Source of the DNA: Candidatus Thorarchaeota archaeon
GTDB taxonomy: Archaea > Asgardarchaeota > Thorarchaeia > Thorarchaeales > Thorarchaeaceae
Assembly: GCA_003345595.1 (NCBI GenBank)
Contig: PRDI01000039.1
Location: 1 to 64,000, forward strand
DNA length: 64,000 nt
Direction of reading: 5' to 3'
The notes under the pieces are model-generated. The model searched no databases and was not told the origin of the DNA. It worked only from the letters and a program-made list of their open reading frames with translations. The position numbers were made by a program, and so were the translations under genes. Within the stretch, counting starts at the first letter, position 1, and every line of letters starts with the position of its first letter. Shown in pieces: positions 17,465 through 26,489 of the stretch.

Positions 17465-18316
17465 TCAGGACGCCTTGGTTTCGGCCTTTCCTTCGAGTAT
17501 GGCTCTTCGGATGATCTGGATGAGGCGGTCTCTATAAGAGATGTCTATAGCGACGAGCTCGTAGGTTGGAATACTAAGAATCTGACCCACTCTCTCCGGC
17601 GTCAGCGCTGTCGGCAAGTCCTGCTTGTTGGCGATTCCTATGACCTTCGCCTCAGGCACCTCTTCCTTCACCAATGAAACGAGCTTCTTGCTGCGTAGGA
17701 CATTTTCCAGTGTGCTGTCGGTCACGATTATGACTACTTGAGCATTCGCTATCATCTTAGCCCAGAGGATGCTAAACCTTGATTGGCCTGCCAAATCCCA
17801 CAGAACAATGTTGGCATTCTGGACTTCATCTGGCAGCTTCTTAATCGAAACACCGATAGTCGGGTCGTGAACGAGCGGGAGTGTTTCTCCCCGAAGAAGA
17901 TGAAGCGTTGTGGTCTTGCCAACGCCAGCATATCCCAGTATCGCGACTTTGACCATTGTTACTGCAATCTCATCCACCTTGGCATCAAAGCCGTCTAGGG
18001 GCAGATTTGCATCAGCCAGAGGTGCGAAGTCCTTCACAAAAGTCGTCACGAGTTGTCCCATTCTTTCTTCAATCTGGGCTGCGTCGTCGGCCTTGTCTGC
18101 CATGAAGATGAACGTGAAGTCTCGTCGTACGGTATAGAATATCCTTGCTGTCGAGAAGCTCATGTACTCCGTCTTGCTCTCAAGATCGACTGAGCCGAGG
18201 AAATGAGCAAGGTTCACGAGGAACTCAACCAATGTTTCTCTCGAGTCGCTCTTGGCATACTCCTTTGAATAGACCATATTACTCTGTGGTCCGAGTATGT
18301 AGATGCTCCTAATCAT
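17465..18316 (-). CDS. Longin-like N-terminal domain fused to Arf/Rab-like small GTPase
   Basis: 'MIRSIYILGPQSNMVYSKEY...' longin-like start. GTPase motifs G1 'GYAGVGKTTTL', G3 'WDLAGQ', G4 'NKQD'. ATG 18316 preferred over 18331. Confidence 0.85.
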   Translation of the reverse strand: MIRSIYILGPQSNMVYSKEYAKSDSRETLVEFLVNLAHFLGSVDLESKTEYMSFSTARIFYTVRRDFTFIFMADKADDAAQIEERMGQLVTTFVKDFAPLADANLPLDGFDAKVDEIAVTMVKVAILGYAGVGKTTTLHLLRGETLPLVHDPTIGVSIKKLPDEVQNANIVLWDLAGQSRFSILWAKMIANAQVVIIVTDSTLENVLRSKKLVSLVKEEVPEAKVIGIANKQDLPTALTPERVGQILSIPTYELVAIDISYRDRLIQIIRRAILEGKAETKAS

Positions 18317-19455
18317 TTGCGACCACTCCACGCTTCAGAGAGTAGCTCGAGATGCCTTCTCGCAATGTCGGGTCCTATCTCCTTGGCCGACAGTTTCTTG
18401 GCAATGACTGGTAGTATGAACTCTGGCATGAAAGTTTCCATCACCGGATCTGTCAAAAGGGCCCATGTTCCTTCCCCGATTTCGGCCGTGACATGGTCGG
18501 ATTGCAGCGTCGACAATGCGTTCTGGACGACTTCCTCCGGAAGTTCTGTCTTATCCGCAATCTGCCGTGTAGTCAACGGCTCTTCTCGAAGGCAATTCAG
18601 GACCGTGTAGCGAAGGCTCTTTGACAGCACGCGTGAGATCCTTTCTCTATCCTCGAATACCGGTGAATTAGGGTCATCACTAGGTATTGTGGGGTTGTAT
18701 CCTTTGCTCGGGGGAGGGGGTGTGAAGAACTGCGTCACTTGCTCCAAGTATTTTGCTGCTAGCTGAGGTACCGACTCCTTAGCTTTTGTAATCGCTTTGA
18801 CAGGTGGTGCCCGGTAGCCGAACAGATCTCTGAGTAGGAACACGGTTTCAGTGGTCTTGCCAATGACCTCGACCTTGACTAGACCTGAGTCCATCAGCGG
18901 CTTGATCACTTCGCGCAGGTCTACAGAGTCAGTTTGTACTTGGCCTTTCAGCCAGATTGAGATCTTAGCCGCTTTCTCGACCCCCTCTGACTCCATCTTC
19001 TCTAGTAGCAGTGCCGAGGATGGTGTCAAAAAGACCTGTGCATACTTCTGTTCTTCTCCGATTTCATCTAGCGAACTCTGGCGTTCCAGTATGTGTTCAA
19101 GACGGACTGTTTCGGGAGCCTCAATCATGAGCTCCAGTATAAGCCGTCCCATGCCTAGGATTGGTCTTCTGAGAGATTCTAATTGCTCTTCGGGGCCAAG
19201 GACGAAGCATACCATCCATCCATGATGGGCTTTGTCAACGAAGGAAGCAACCCTGAAGGTTTCTACCTCGGTATACCTAAGATTCTCCTTGCCTTCCTTC
19301 TCGTGTTCATAGAAGATGAGGTTTAGTACTTTCTCATTCAATGTGAACGAAGCCGGATACCTCTTCTCCACTATGAAACCTTGGTAGTCGTCTAGATGAA
19401 CAACGAAGACCGCTTCTGGCATGTCCTGCTCCGGACTTGGATTCACAGTCTCCAC
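18313..19455 (-). CDS. Longin-like N-terminal domain plus C-terminal winged-helix protein
   Basis: N-terminus 'AVFVVHLDDYQGFIVEKRYPASF...GWMVCFVLGPEE' looks longin/roadblock-like; C-terminus 'LRYTVLNCLREEPLTTRQIADKTELPEEVVQNALSTLQSDHV' is wHTH-like. Stop overlaps the downstream GTPase start. Confidence 0.6.
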   Translation of the reverse strand: METVNPSPEQDMPEAVFVVHLDDYQGFIVEKRYPASFTLNEKVLNLIFYEHEKEGKENLRYTEVETFRVASFVDKAHHGWMVCFVLGPEEQLESLRRPILGMGRLILELMIEAPETVRLEHILERQSSLDEIGEEQKYAQVFLTPSSALLLEKMESEGVEKAAKISIWLKGQVQTDSVDLREVIKPLMDSGLVKVEVIGKTTETVFLLRDLFGYRAPPVKAITKAKESVPQLAAKYLEQVTQFFTPPPPSKGYNPTIPSDDPNSPVFEDRERISRVLSKSLRYTVLNCLREEPLTTRQIADKTELPEEVVQNALSTLQSDHVTAEIGEGTWALLTDPVMETFMPEFILPVIAKKLSAKEIGPDIARRHLELLSEAWSGRK

Positions 19456-19506
19456 ATAAATGTTTGACTGCGACGTTCCTTAACGATGAATGTGAAACCT
19501 CTAGGG

Positions 19507-19989
19507 TCACTCAAGGGTTCTTTGGCGCCGTACATTAGAGCGCTTTGCTGCCTGTTCTTCTATGTGCTCAACACAGAGTATCTGACCCTGATCATCCAGC
19601 AGCCAACAGCGATCGCATATCAGCAGTCCACACCTGCTGCAGGTCCCAATTCGATGTTCTGGTCCTCCGAGTGCTCTCCTGTTGTAGCCTGTTCCATGTC
19701 TATCGCAATAGGTTCGACCGCACAAATGGCAAGCAACTGTCCCGATTGTGCCACAGATGCAGCATTTTGCCCCTATGTTGCCACTTGCCTGTCGAATGGT
19801 CGTACCATCGACAGTATCGCCTTCTTCGGCTTCCAATGCTCGTTCCGATGGCTCGTTTGGAGAGCATCTGGAACATGAGCCAACGCCCTTGTATTGCCCG
19901 CACTGCCGACAGTAGGGGTCCAGGATTTCGCTGTTTCTCTTGGACATTGACGATGACCTATTCCTTTCACCATGTCCGCACTGCGACAT
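19507..19989 (-). CDS. Small multi-zinc-finger protein (B-box/AN1-like Cys/His clusters)
   Basis: 'CRQCGQYKGVGSCSRC', 'CCICGTIGTVACHLCGRTYCDRH', 'CSRCGLLICDRCWLL..CVEH'. Start uncertain (19989 or 19944). Confidence 0.65.
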   Translation of the reverse strand: MSQCGHGERNRSSSMSKRNSEILDPYCRQCGQYKGVGSCSRCSPNEPSERALEAEEGDTVDGTTIRQASGNIGAKCCICGTIGTVACHLCGRTYCDRHGTGYNRRALGGPEHRIGTCSRCGLLICDRCWLLDDQGQILCVEHIEEQAAKRSNVRRQRTLE

Positions 19990-20085
19990 AGTTAGCTTGA
20001 GTCGAAAGTTCGGTTCACTGGCCGGATGCTTGTGCCCAGAAAGGATGAAAAGCCTTACCACATACCCCGAAAGCCGGGGGCCGCA

Positions 20086-22425
20086 ATGGACCAAGACCAC
20101 AGGCAGTTGATTGTTCCAGTCACTGGCACAAGCAGTGTGCGCTTGCCAGACGGCAGGCCTGCGGAGCAGGCGGTCCCTGAAGAGTATGTGTATGCGGATT
20201 TCACATTCAGGTCGATTGGAGCACGCAATGGCAGGGATCTCGAGTTCCTTCTCAAGGTCTACTTGCCTGTGCTAGTTGTGCCTTCCCCCAATGCTGGCCG
20301 GTGTTTTCTCCTGGACTTACTGGGATTCGCTTCGACCTCAGTCAGAGTCCTTCGAGATCCCAATCTCGAAGGCATCCTGAGAAAGGCCGAGGCAGTTACG
20401 ACAGACGCCCAGCTTCAGGAGTGTTTGGACGAGGCGCTGGTGGCAGCCAAGAGCATCGCTAATGCAGAGTCGGTAGCGCTTCGTGGTGCTCTGTCGGAAC
20501 CTACAGCGGGAGGAGTTTCGCAGCTGCTAGGTTGGCCTCTCAGGAAGGGACCTGAGGCCTATGCACTTGTTCTGTCTCCGGTGGTTCAGTCTTCTGCGTC
20601 TGATGAGGCTTCCGTAGCTGTCAGAACTGCTGCAAGTTCGCTCCGGACAGCAGAAACGCAGGTTCCAGAGCTAATTGAAGGCTTGAGAGCAAAAACGCGC
20701 CAAATCATCGCAGTACGTGAGAAGGAGGCTTCAGAGGTAGTAACAAGGCTGGACTTGAGGGTCGACACCCTTCAGAAGGAAGTTTCTAGTCTTCAGTCCC
20801 GGCTCAAGCAGACAACGACTTCAAGGCCCAACAAGAGCAGCACCAAAGAGGCAGAGCTACTAGAGCTCTTGAGAGCTCGTGAGACTGCCCTGAAGAGAGA
20901 CCTTGAGAGGAAACACAAGACGGTAGCCGAGGGTCAGGCCTCATCGAGGCGCCTGCTGCTCAAGATGGAATCGATGGAATCAGAAATGAACACCGCCAAT
21001 CGAACAGTGTCTGATTGCCGCACGAGTCTAGAGCGTCTAGAAGTTGCTGCACAAGGTCTCGACCTCTCAGGACTTAGGGCTGTTCTTCTCATTCCTCTGG
21101 TCTTGGCTGGCTTCTCAAAGAAGGGGCGACTGGACATCGCAGTCTATCCTCCGTCGCGCTTGCTGATTGACCGTCAAAAGATTGGCCTGCGAAGGGAGTA
21201 TGTCGATTCGATGTCGGAAGCCTCCCGAGAGATTGTACAGATCTCTGACTGGTGCGAAGAGCGAGCAAACAGTGAGGTCGCTTTCAGGAAGACGATCAGG
21301 GATGCATCTCAGATGTACAACCTGCTCATGCTCAAGAACACTAGACAGATGATCAGAGAAGGAGCTAGAATGCTTCTTGCAGACGGCTTGATCAAAGAGT
21401 CCGCTCTGCAAGACCTGGATTCTATGCTTTCAGGCTTCTCTGAGCAAGTCCTGACAACGACTGCTGCTGCACCTCTTAGCAGCTCCCTGGTTTCAGGGAG
21501 AACAGCCGAGTGCCGGGTTGAGTTTCGAATCCACAATGACTCAGGTGCGCCTGTTGGTCGTGCCGTTCTTGAACTGGATGGGGTCAGTAGTGGGTCCGAT
21601 AAGAATGGAGTAGTTAGTCTGTCTTTGCAAACGGGTTTGCACAGAGGACGTGTCAGCGCACCCGGTCATAGGGATGAGCCAATCGAGTTTCATCTCGCGG
21701 ATAACGCTGACACTGTCATTCCAGTCCTATTGACCCAAATGTCTCGCGAAGAGCAGCTCGGGGATTCACTAGACAAGCTTGTCGAGCGAGCAAGGCGGAT
21801 AGACATGATTCGAGATCGGCTTTGGGATGCATTTCAGACTCATGGCGACACACTCTTGAATATCCCTGCATATCGAAGTGCTCTGGTAGAACTGTTGTCG
21901 AACTTAGGTTATGAATCCGAAGCTTGGATTGTCGAGGCCACAAAGAAGAAGGGAATGGTCAAACGTCTTCTGAAGCGCGATGACAGGAGTGAGGCTCTCA
22001 GGAGGGATGTTCTCAGAATTGCCGAGGAGTCCAAGCAATCTGGAGGCATCATGCTCTTCTCAACACTGATGGTTCAACTGGACGACCTCGGCTGGACCAC
22101 GAACGCAGACGAGATTGAGTCAGCCATCAAGGAAATGTCCCGGGAAGGTCTCATTGAGGGCATGATCAACCTGAAGGGAGGGGCAAGGCTAGTCAAGTTT
22201 GTGCCCGTTTCCCTGACAGACGACCCGGAGCAAATACTAGGTCTTGCGGCCCGGAAGGAGGGACGGCTGACGATAGAGGAAGCGGTCGTGGGCCTAGGTT
22301 GGACTGAAGAGAGAGTCCAGAATGCTCTGGACCTTCTCGTCAATGGCGGCGTCGCTAAAGTCCAGCGAAGCTACTCCCAGAGCACTCAATACTGGTTCCC
22401 AGGTCTGAGGAGTAGAAAGGCATAA
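20086..22425 (+). CDS. Large coiled-coil protein with C-terminal tandem winged-helix-like domains, unknown function
   Basis: ORF 20026-22425. Central coiled coil 'VVTRLDLRVDTLQKEVSSLQSRLKQ'; C-terminus 'GLAARKEGRLTIEEAVVGLGWTEERVQNALDLLVNGGVAKV' wHTH-like. Start uncertain. Confidence 0.7.
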   Translation: MDQDHRQLIVPVTGTSSVRLPDGRPAEQAVPEEYVYADFTFRSIGARNGRDLEFLLKVYLPVLVVPSPNAGRCFLLDLLGFASTSVRVLRDPNLEGILRKAEAVTTDAQLQECLDEALVAAKSIANAESVALRGALSEPTAGGVSQLLGWPLRKGPEAYALVLSPVVQSSASDEASVAVRTAASSLRTAETQVPELIEGLRAKTRQIIAVREKEASEVVTRLDLRVDTLQKEVSSLQSRLKQTTTSRPNKSSTKEAELLELLRARETALKRDLERKHKTVAEGQASSRRLLLKMESMESEMNTANRTVSDCRTSLERLEVAAQGLDLSGLRAVLLIPLVLAGFSKKGRLDIAVYPPSRLLIDRQKIGLRREYVDSMSEASREIVQISDWCEERANSEVAFRKTIRDASQMYNLLMLKNTRQMIREGARMLLADGLIKESALQDLDSMLSGFSEQVLTTTAAAPLSSSLVSGRTAECRVEFRIHNDSGAPVGRAVLELDGVSSGSDKNGVVSLSLQTGLHRGRVSAPGHRDEPIEFHLADNADTVIPVLLTQMSREEQLGDSLDKLVERARRIDMIRDRLWDAFQTHGDTLLNIPAYRSALVELLSNLGYESEAWIVEATKKKGMVKRLLKRDDRSEALRRDVLRIAEESKQSGGIMLFSTLMVQLDDLGWTTNADEIESAIKEMSREGLIEGMINLKGGARLVKFVPVSLTDDPEQILGLAARKEGRLTIEEAVVGLGWTEERVQNALDLLVNGGVAKVQRSYSQSTQYWFPGLRSRKA

Positions 22426-22479
22426 GACTGTCATGGACCCGGCGACTAGCCAGCGCTCGCCAGAAAGGAGTCTGGGAAG

Positions 22480-23271
22480 ATGAACTCGTTCTCACATATG
22501 ATGTTCGGTTTCGGTCTGTTTGTGGCTCTGTACTCCCTGGTCTATGCAGCCAGTGTGTGGCTGTCGGACATAGGTCGTCTCTCTGCCTTGTTGTTCTACT
22601 ACCTCGCCGGCGGAGTCTTGCTCACAGTTGTTGTGGTGCCGGTGCTTTTCCACAAGGCGCCTAACAAGGATATGTCAGATCGCACTACCAGTAACAAGGC
22701 ATCGGCGGGCGCCTTGACCTTCATCGTGTTTTGTCTGGGAACGCTCGCTGGTAGCGTGGTCTATCACCTGATCAGCGGAGTGCCAATCATCGGCAACCTG
22801 TCCATCTTCATTGGCGCATTCATAATGATGTCAGGAACGCTGATGCCCGATTGGGACATACCTCTGTTGGGGATTGAACGTCACCGGAACGTGATATTCC
22901 ACTCTGCAATCTTGCCTATGCTAATTGTCTTGATGACCCTAGTCAACGTGTTCTTGGCGATAACATCAACGACCTCTCTCAGAATAGGAGCGGCAACCGA
23001 ATACTACATCACTGCGCTTTTCCTACTAGGGTATGCGGCACACCTGTATCTTGATGTCTTCCCGAGTGACGCAAGTCCATTAGAGATTCTCTGGATCTCA
23101 GCGGATCCGGGGCACAAAGCTCCAACTGGCCTGAAGCCCTTTGGGCCCATCAAGGTAGGGAAAGGTCAAGCACGGATGTGGTTGGTAAGCAATGCCACCT
23201 TGTTGCTGATGATAGCTACAGCCCTGTTCGCGTTGTATTTCTACAATATACTCCTGCCGCCCTCGCCCTAG
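22480..23271 (+). CDS. Membrane-bound metal-dependent hydrolase, YdjM-like
   Basis: 'LMPDWDIPLLGIERHRNVIFHSAILP' and 'AAHLYLDVFP' with several TM segments. Confidence 0.7.
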   Translation: MNSFSHMMFGFGLFVALYSLVYAASVWLSDIGRLSALLFYYLAGGVLLTVVVVPVLFHKAPNKDMSDRTTSNKASAGALTFIVFCLGTLAGSVVYHLISGVPIIGNLSIFIGAFIMMSGTLMPDWDIPLLGIERHRNVIFHSAILPMLIVLMTLVNVFLAITSTTSLRIGAATEYYITALFLLGYAAHLYLDVFPSDASPLEILWISADPGHKAPTGLKPFGPIKVGKGQARMWLVSNATLLLMIATALFALYFYNILLPPSP

Positions 23272-23657
23272 AGCCAGTCCTCGTCGCCCCGGTCCTCTTC
23301 CTCTGCGTCTTCATTCTCCTCGAAGAGGTCCTCGTCCACATCCTCATCAAGCTCCTCATCGGGCTCTTCTACCTCTTCTTCCTCCTCCTCTTCTTCTTCT
23401 GCTGCTGGCGCTGGCGGCGTTGCCCCGCTTGGGGCCTCTTCCTCCTCTTCCTCATCCTCGAAAAGGAAGGTTTCCGGTTCCGGCTCCTCTTCTACGGGCT
23501 CTTCCTTCTTTCCCTTCTTCGTCTTGTGAACAGCAAGACAGATGTTTTCTTCTGGGTCGAGGTATTCACACTCAGGACAACACTCACCCTTGTGATTGCA
23601 GGAGTAGTAGGCTCCACACTTCTTGCAGCACTTGAGCTCTTGAGTCACCGTGTGCAC
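23268..23657 (-). CDS. Small zinc-ribbon protein with poly-acidic C-terminus
   Basis: 'CCKKCGAYYSCNHKGECCPECEYL' then a long E/D tract; overlaps the 3' end of the convergent gene. Confidence 0.65.
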   Translation of the reverse strand: MHTVTQELKCCKKCGAYYSCNHKGECCPECEYLDPEENICLAVHKTKKGKKEEPVEEEPEPETFLFEDEEEEEEAPSGATPPAPAAEEEEEEEEEVEEPDEELDEDVDEDLFEENEDAEEEDRGDEDWL

Positions 23658-23811
23658 CCGTACTGGTTATGAATGCCCTTTGGTTACCTAACAGATTCCA
23701 AATAAGGTATTCTGAAGTTCAAACTCCCTTTTGTGATTGTACGGATAAAGTCCTTCGTATCCAGTCAAAGTTAAATGACAAGGTCTGTCTTTCCGTCAAG
23801 AGCTGGTACGA

Positions 23812-25545
23812 TTGAGCGAGCTGGAACTAGACATCCGCAAGTTGGTCCTCGATAACGCCATCAAATACAACGGGGTTCCAAGCGCCAAGTCAGTCATGAG
23901 TGCGCTTCTTGGTATCCGAGCAGATCTGAGGTCCCGTGCCCGTGAGGTGAAGGAGATCACCGACCGAATGGTGGCAGAAGTTGGTGGATTGTCTTTGGAT
24001 GAGCAACGGGCGGAACTTGCTAGGATTGCGCCAGATCTACTTGGACCGGCCGCAGAGCGGAAGATTGAGCCCAAGGGTCTGCCTGACCTGCCAAACGTTC
24101 AAGCTTGGCCAAAGGTCGTGATGCGACTTGCTCCTTTCCCCTCTGGACCGCTCCATGTGGGGAATTCTCGTATGGTGATTCTGAATGACTACTACGTGCG
24201 CAGATATGCCGGCGAGCTGATTCTCGTCTTTGATGATACGATAGGCTCTGAAGATAAAGTGCTGGAGCCTGATGCCTACGACCTAATACCTCAAGGTCTT
24301 GATTATCTGGGTGTCAAGTGTGATCGGACCATTTACAAATCCGACAGACTAGAGTTGTTTTACAAGTATGCGAGGGACTTGATTCAGAAGTCCTTGGCGT
24401 ACGTTTGCACATGCAACGCTGAGACTTGGAGGAAGGAGAACAAGGCGAAAGGCATACCCTGTGCATGCCGCAACACTAGCCCCGAGGAGAACATCCGCCG
24501 CTGGGAAAAGATGCTAGACGGCACGTATTCCGCTAAAGCTGCAGCAGTTCGGCTCAAGACAGGAATGGATCTTCCTGACCCCGCACTCCGAGATCACGTC
24601 ATTCTTAGAGTTTCTGAGACCGAACATCCGAGGGTTGGTTCTCGCTACAGAGTCTGGCCTCTCCTTGAGTTTTCATGGGGAATAGACGACCATGAGCTTG
24701 GTATCTCTCACATCATCAGAGGAAAAGACCTCGTGAAAGAGGGAAAGATCGAAGAGTTAGTGTGGAACATGTATAGTTGGAAGCATCCTGAGCTCATCTA
24801 CTACGGTCGGCTGAAGTTCGAGGACGCGACGTTGAGCAAGAGCAAGTCTCGAAGAGAGGTGAAAATCGGGACTTATAGCGGCTGGGACGATCCACGTACT
24901 TGGAGCATGCAATCATTGGCGAAACGTGGGATCGACCCAAATGCACTCAAGAAGGTCATGCTTGACTTGGGTCTCAGTCTGGCGGATATCTCGATATCCA
25001 TGAAGGCCGTCTACTCTGAGAACAGGAAGCTGAAGGACACCGAAGCTCCGCGTCTGTTCTTTGTCGAGTTTCCTGTCTGGCTGAACCTGACCAGAGTACC
25101 AGCGGACGTGGTGAAAGCCGAAGCTCCTGTGCACCCCGACTTCCCGGAACGCGGCTTCAGAGAGATTCCACTCACTCGAAAGGCTAGGAAGCTCATCGTT
25201 GGAATACAGGGGACTGACTATGAGCATATTGAGGAGGGTGGCATCTTCAGGATGAAGGACTTTGCGAACTTCACTCTCCAAAAGACACCAACCCCTGGAG
25301 CTCTGTTCCATAGCCGCGAGGTTGAACGCATACGGGAAGCCGGTGCGCCTATAATCCAGTGGGTGCCTAAGGAAGCTGCTGTTCCAGTAGAGATGACATT
25401 GGTGGACGGCAAGAAGATCACGGGACTTGCCGAACCAGCAATCTCCAGGATTCCTGTTGGGACTTTCGTCCAATTTGAGCGCGTGGGCTTTGGCCGCGTG
25501 TTCGAGGCAGACCCGTCCATTCGAGTGGCCTTTGCCCACAAGTGA
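23812..25545 (+). CDS. gltX: Glutamyl-tRNA synthetase, archaeal/GlnRS-like type
   Basis: 'VMRLAPFPSGPLHVGNSRMVILND' (HVGN), 'YYGRLKFEDATLSKSKSR' (KMSKS-like), C-terminal beta-barrel. Confidence 0.95.
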   Translation: MSELELDIRKLVLDNAIKYNGVPSAKSVMSALLGIRADLRSRAREVKEITDRMVAEVGGLSLDEQRAELARIAPDLLGPAAERKIEPKGLPDLPNVQAWPKVVMRLAPFPSGPLHVGNSRMVILNDYYVRRYAGELILVFDDTIGSEDKVLEPDAYDLIPQGLDYLGVKCDRTIYKSDRLELFYKYARDLIQKSLAYVCTCNAETWRKENKAKGIPCACRNTSPEENIRRWEKMLDGTYSAKAAAVRLKTGMDLPDPALRDHVILRVSETEHPRVGSRYRVWPLLEFSWGIDDHELGISHIIRGKDLVKEGKIEELVWNMYSWKHPELIYYGRLKFEDATLSKSKSRREVKIGTYSGWDDPRTWSMQSLAKRGIDPNALKKVMLDLGLSLADISISMKAVYSENRKLKDTEAPRLFFVEFPVWLNLTRVPADVVKAEAPVHPDFPERGFREIPLTRKARKLIVGIQGTDYEHIEEGGIFRMKDFANFTLQKTPTPGALFHSREVERIREAGAPIIQWVPKEAAVPVEMTLVDGKKITGLAEPAISRIPVGTFVQFERVGFGRVFEADPSIRVAFAHK

Positions 25546-25653
25546 AAGAACGAACCGACGCAACAGAAGAATAGTCCAAACATTAGTGTGACGTGTCGAG
25601 CAGACCAAAGAGAACAAATAGCCAGCAGCTCATCGACCTATTGGTGATGCACG

Positions 25654-26394
25654 ATGTCAAAGAAGCCGTCTTCTGTTTCGCCTGCTCTCTTGAAACCTAC
25701 TGGTCCAAGTGCGAAAATGGCCATAGATGACAAGAAGCGAAGAGCGTACTATTTCGACCCCAAGATAACGCCTGAGAAGGCTGCTGAGCTAGCCACGAGA
25801 GATGGTGCAGCGGCACTTGGGATTTCGCCCAGTTCGGTCAATGTGGGCAAGCCCTCATTGAGGTTTGACTTCTACTGCATCTACAAGGCTGACATGTCGA
25901 TGAAGTATGTACAGTCCCGCCAACAGGAGCTGGGTGTGAATGACAGAGTAGTCGCGGCGATGGTTGGCAATTCCGTGTTTGTGCCACGTAAGGGCAAGGA
26001 TGTACCGGGGAAGGCTGTCGCGATTGAGCTTTCGGAGTTGTACGAAATCGCAGCATCTGACGGCATGACGCTGGACGGAACAACCGGCACTCAGGCTAGG
26101 TCCTTCGAACCTCTTCTTGCTGGTGCAGGGAAGAAGCCTGTTGTAGGCGGCTGGCTGAAGAAGGCAAGTGTTTCTCCAGGGAAGTACACATCGGTCGACA
26201 GGGTTGTCAAAGATGTCGTGAAGGTTGCGGCGAAGGCGCCAGCTGGCGCAAAGCGCATCGTTGATCATAAGGTTGTCTTCAGCAGGCTCGATGGGTTCTA
26301 CATGCCAACCTACTACGTGACTGTATCGGCAGGCGGCAAGTCGAAGATAATGAGAGTAAATGGCTTGAACGGTGCTGTCGCCCTCAAGATATGA
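25654..26394 (+). CDS. Conserved hypothetical protein (246 aa)
   Basis: Clean ORF with ATG, preceded and followed closely by co-directional genes; no family recognised. Confidence 0.65.
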   Translation: MSKKPSSVSPALLKPTGPSAKMAIDDKKRRAYYFDPKITPEKAAELATRDGAAALGISPSSVNVGKPSLRFDFYCIYKADMSMKYVQSRQQELGVNDRVVAAMVGNSVFVPRKGKDVPGKAVAIELSELYEIAASDGMTLDGTTGTQARSFEPLLAGAGKKPVVGGWLKKASVSPGKYTSVDRVVKDVVKVAAKAPAGAKRIVDHKVVFSRLDGFYMPTYYVTVSAGGKSKIMRVNGLNGAVALKI

Positions 26395-26489
26395 TGGTGG
26401 CGTCAAGAAAGCAGTGCTCGGTCTCTGGAGGGGGCAACAGCCGTCCATTGCGGCGGTTCCCTTCCCATTCAAAGAAGGAGTCATCCGAT

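Noticed and set aside
24913-25617. 234-aa minus-strand ORF over gltX
   Set aside because: Antisense of a confidently identified GluRS.
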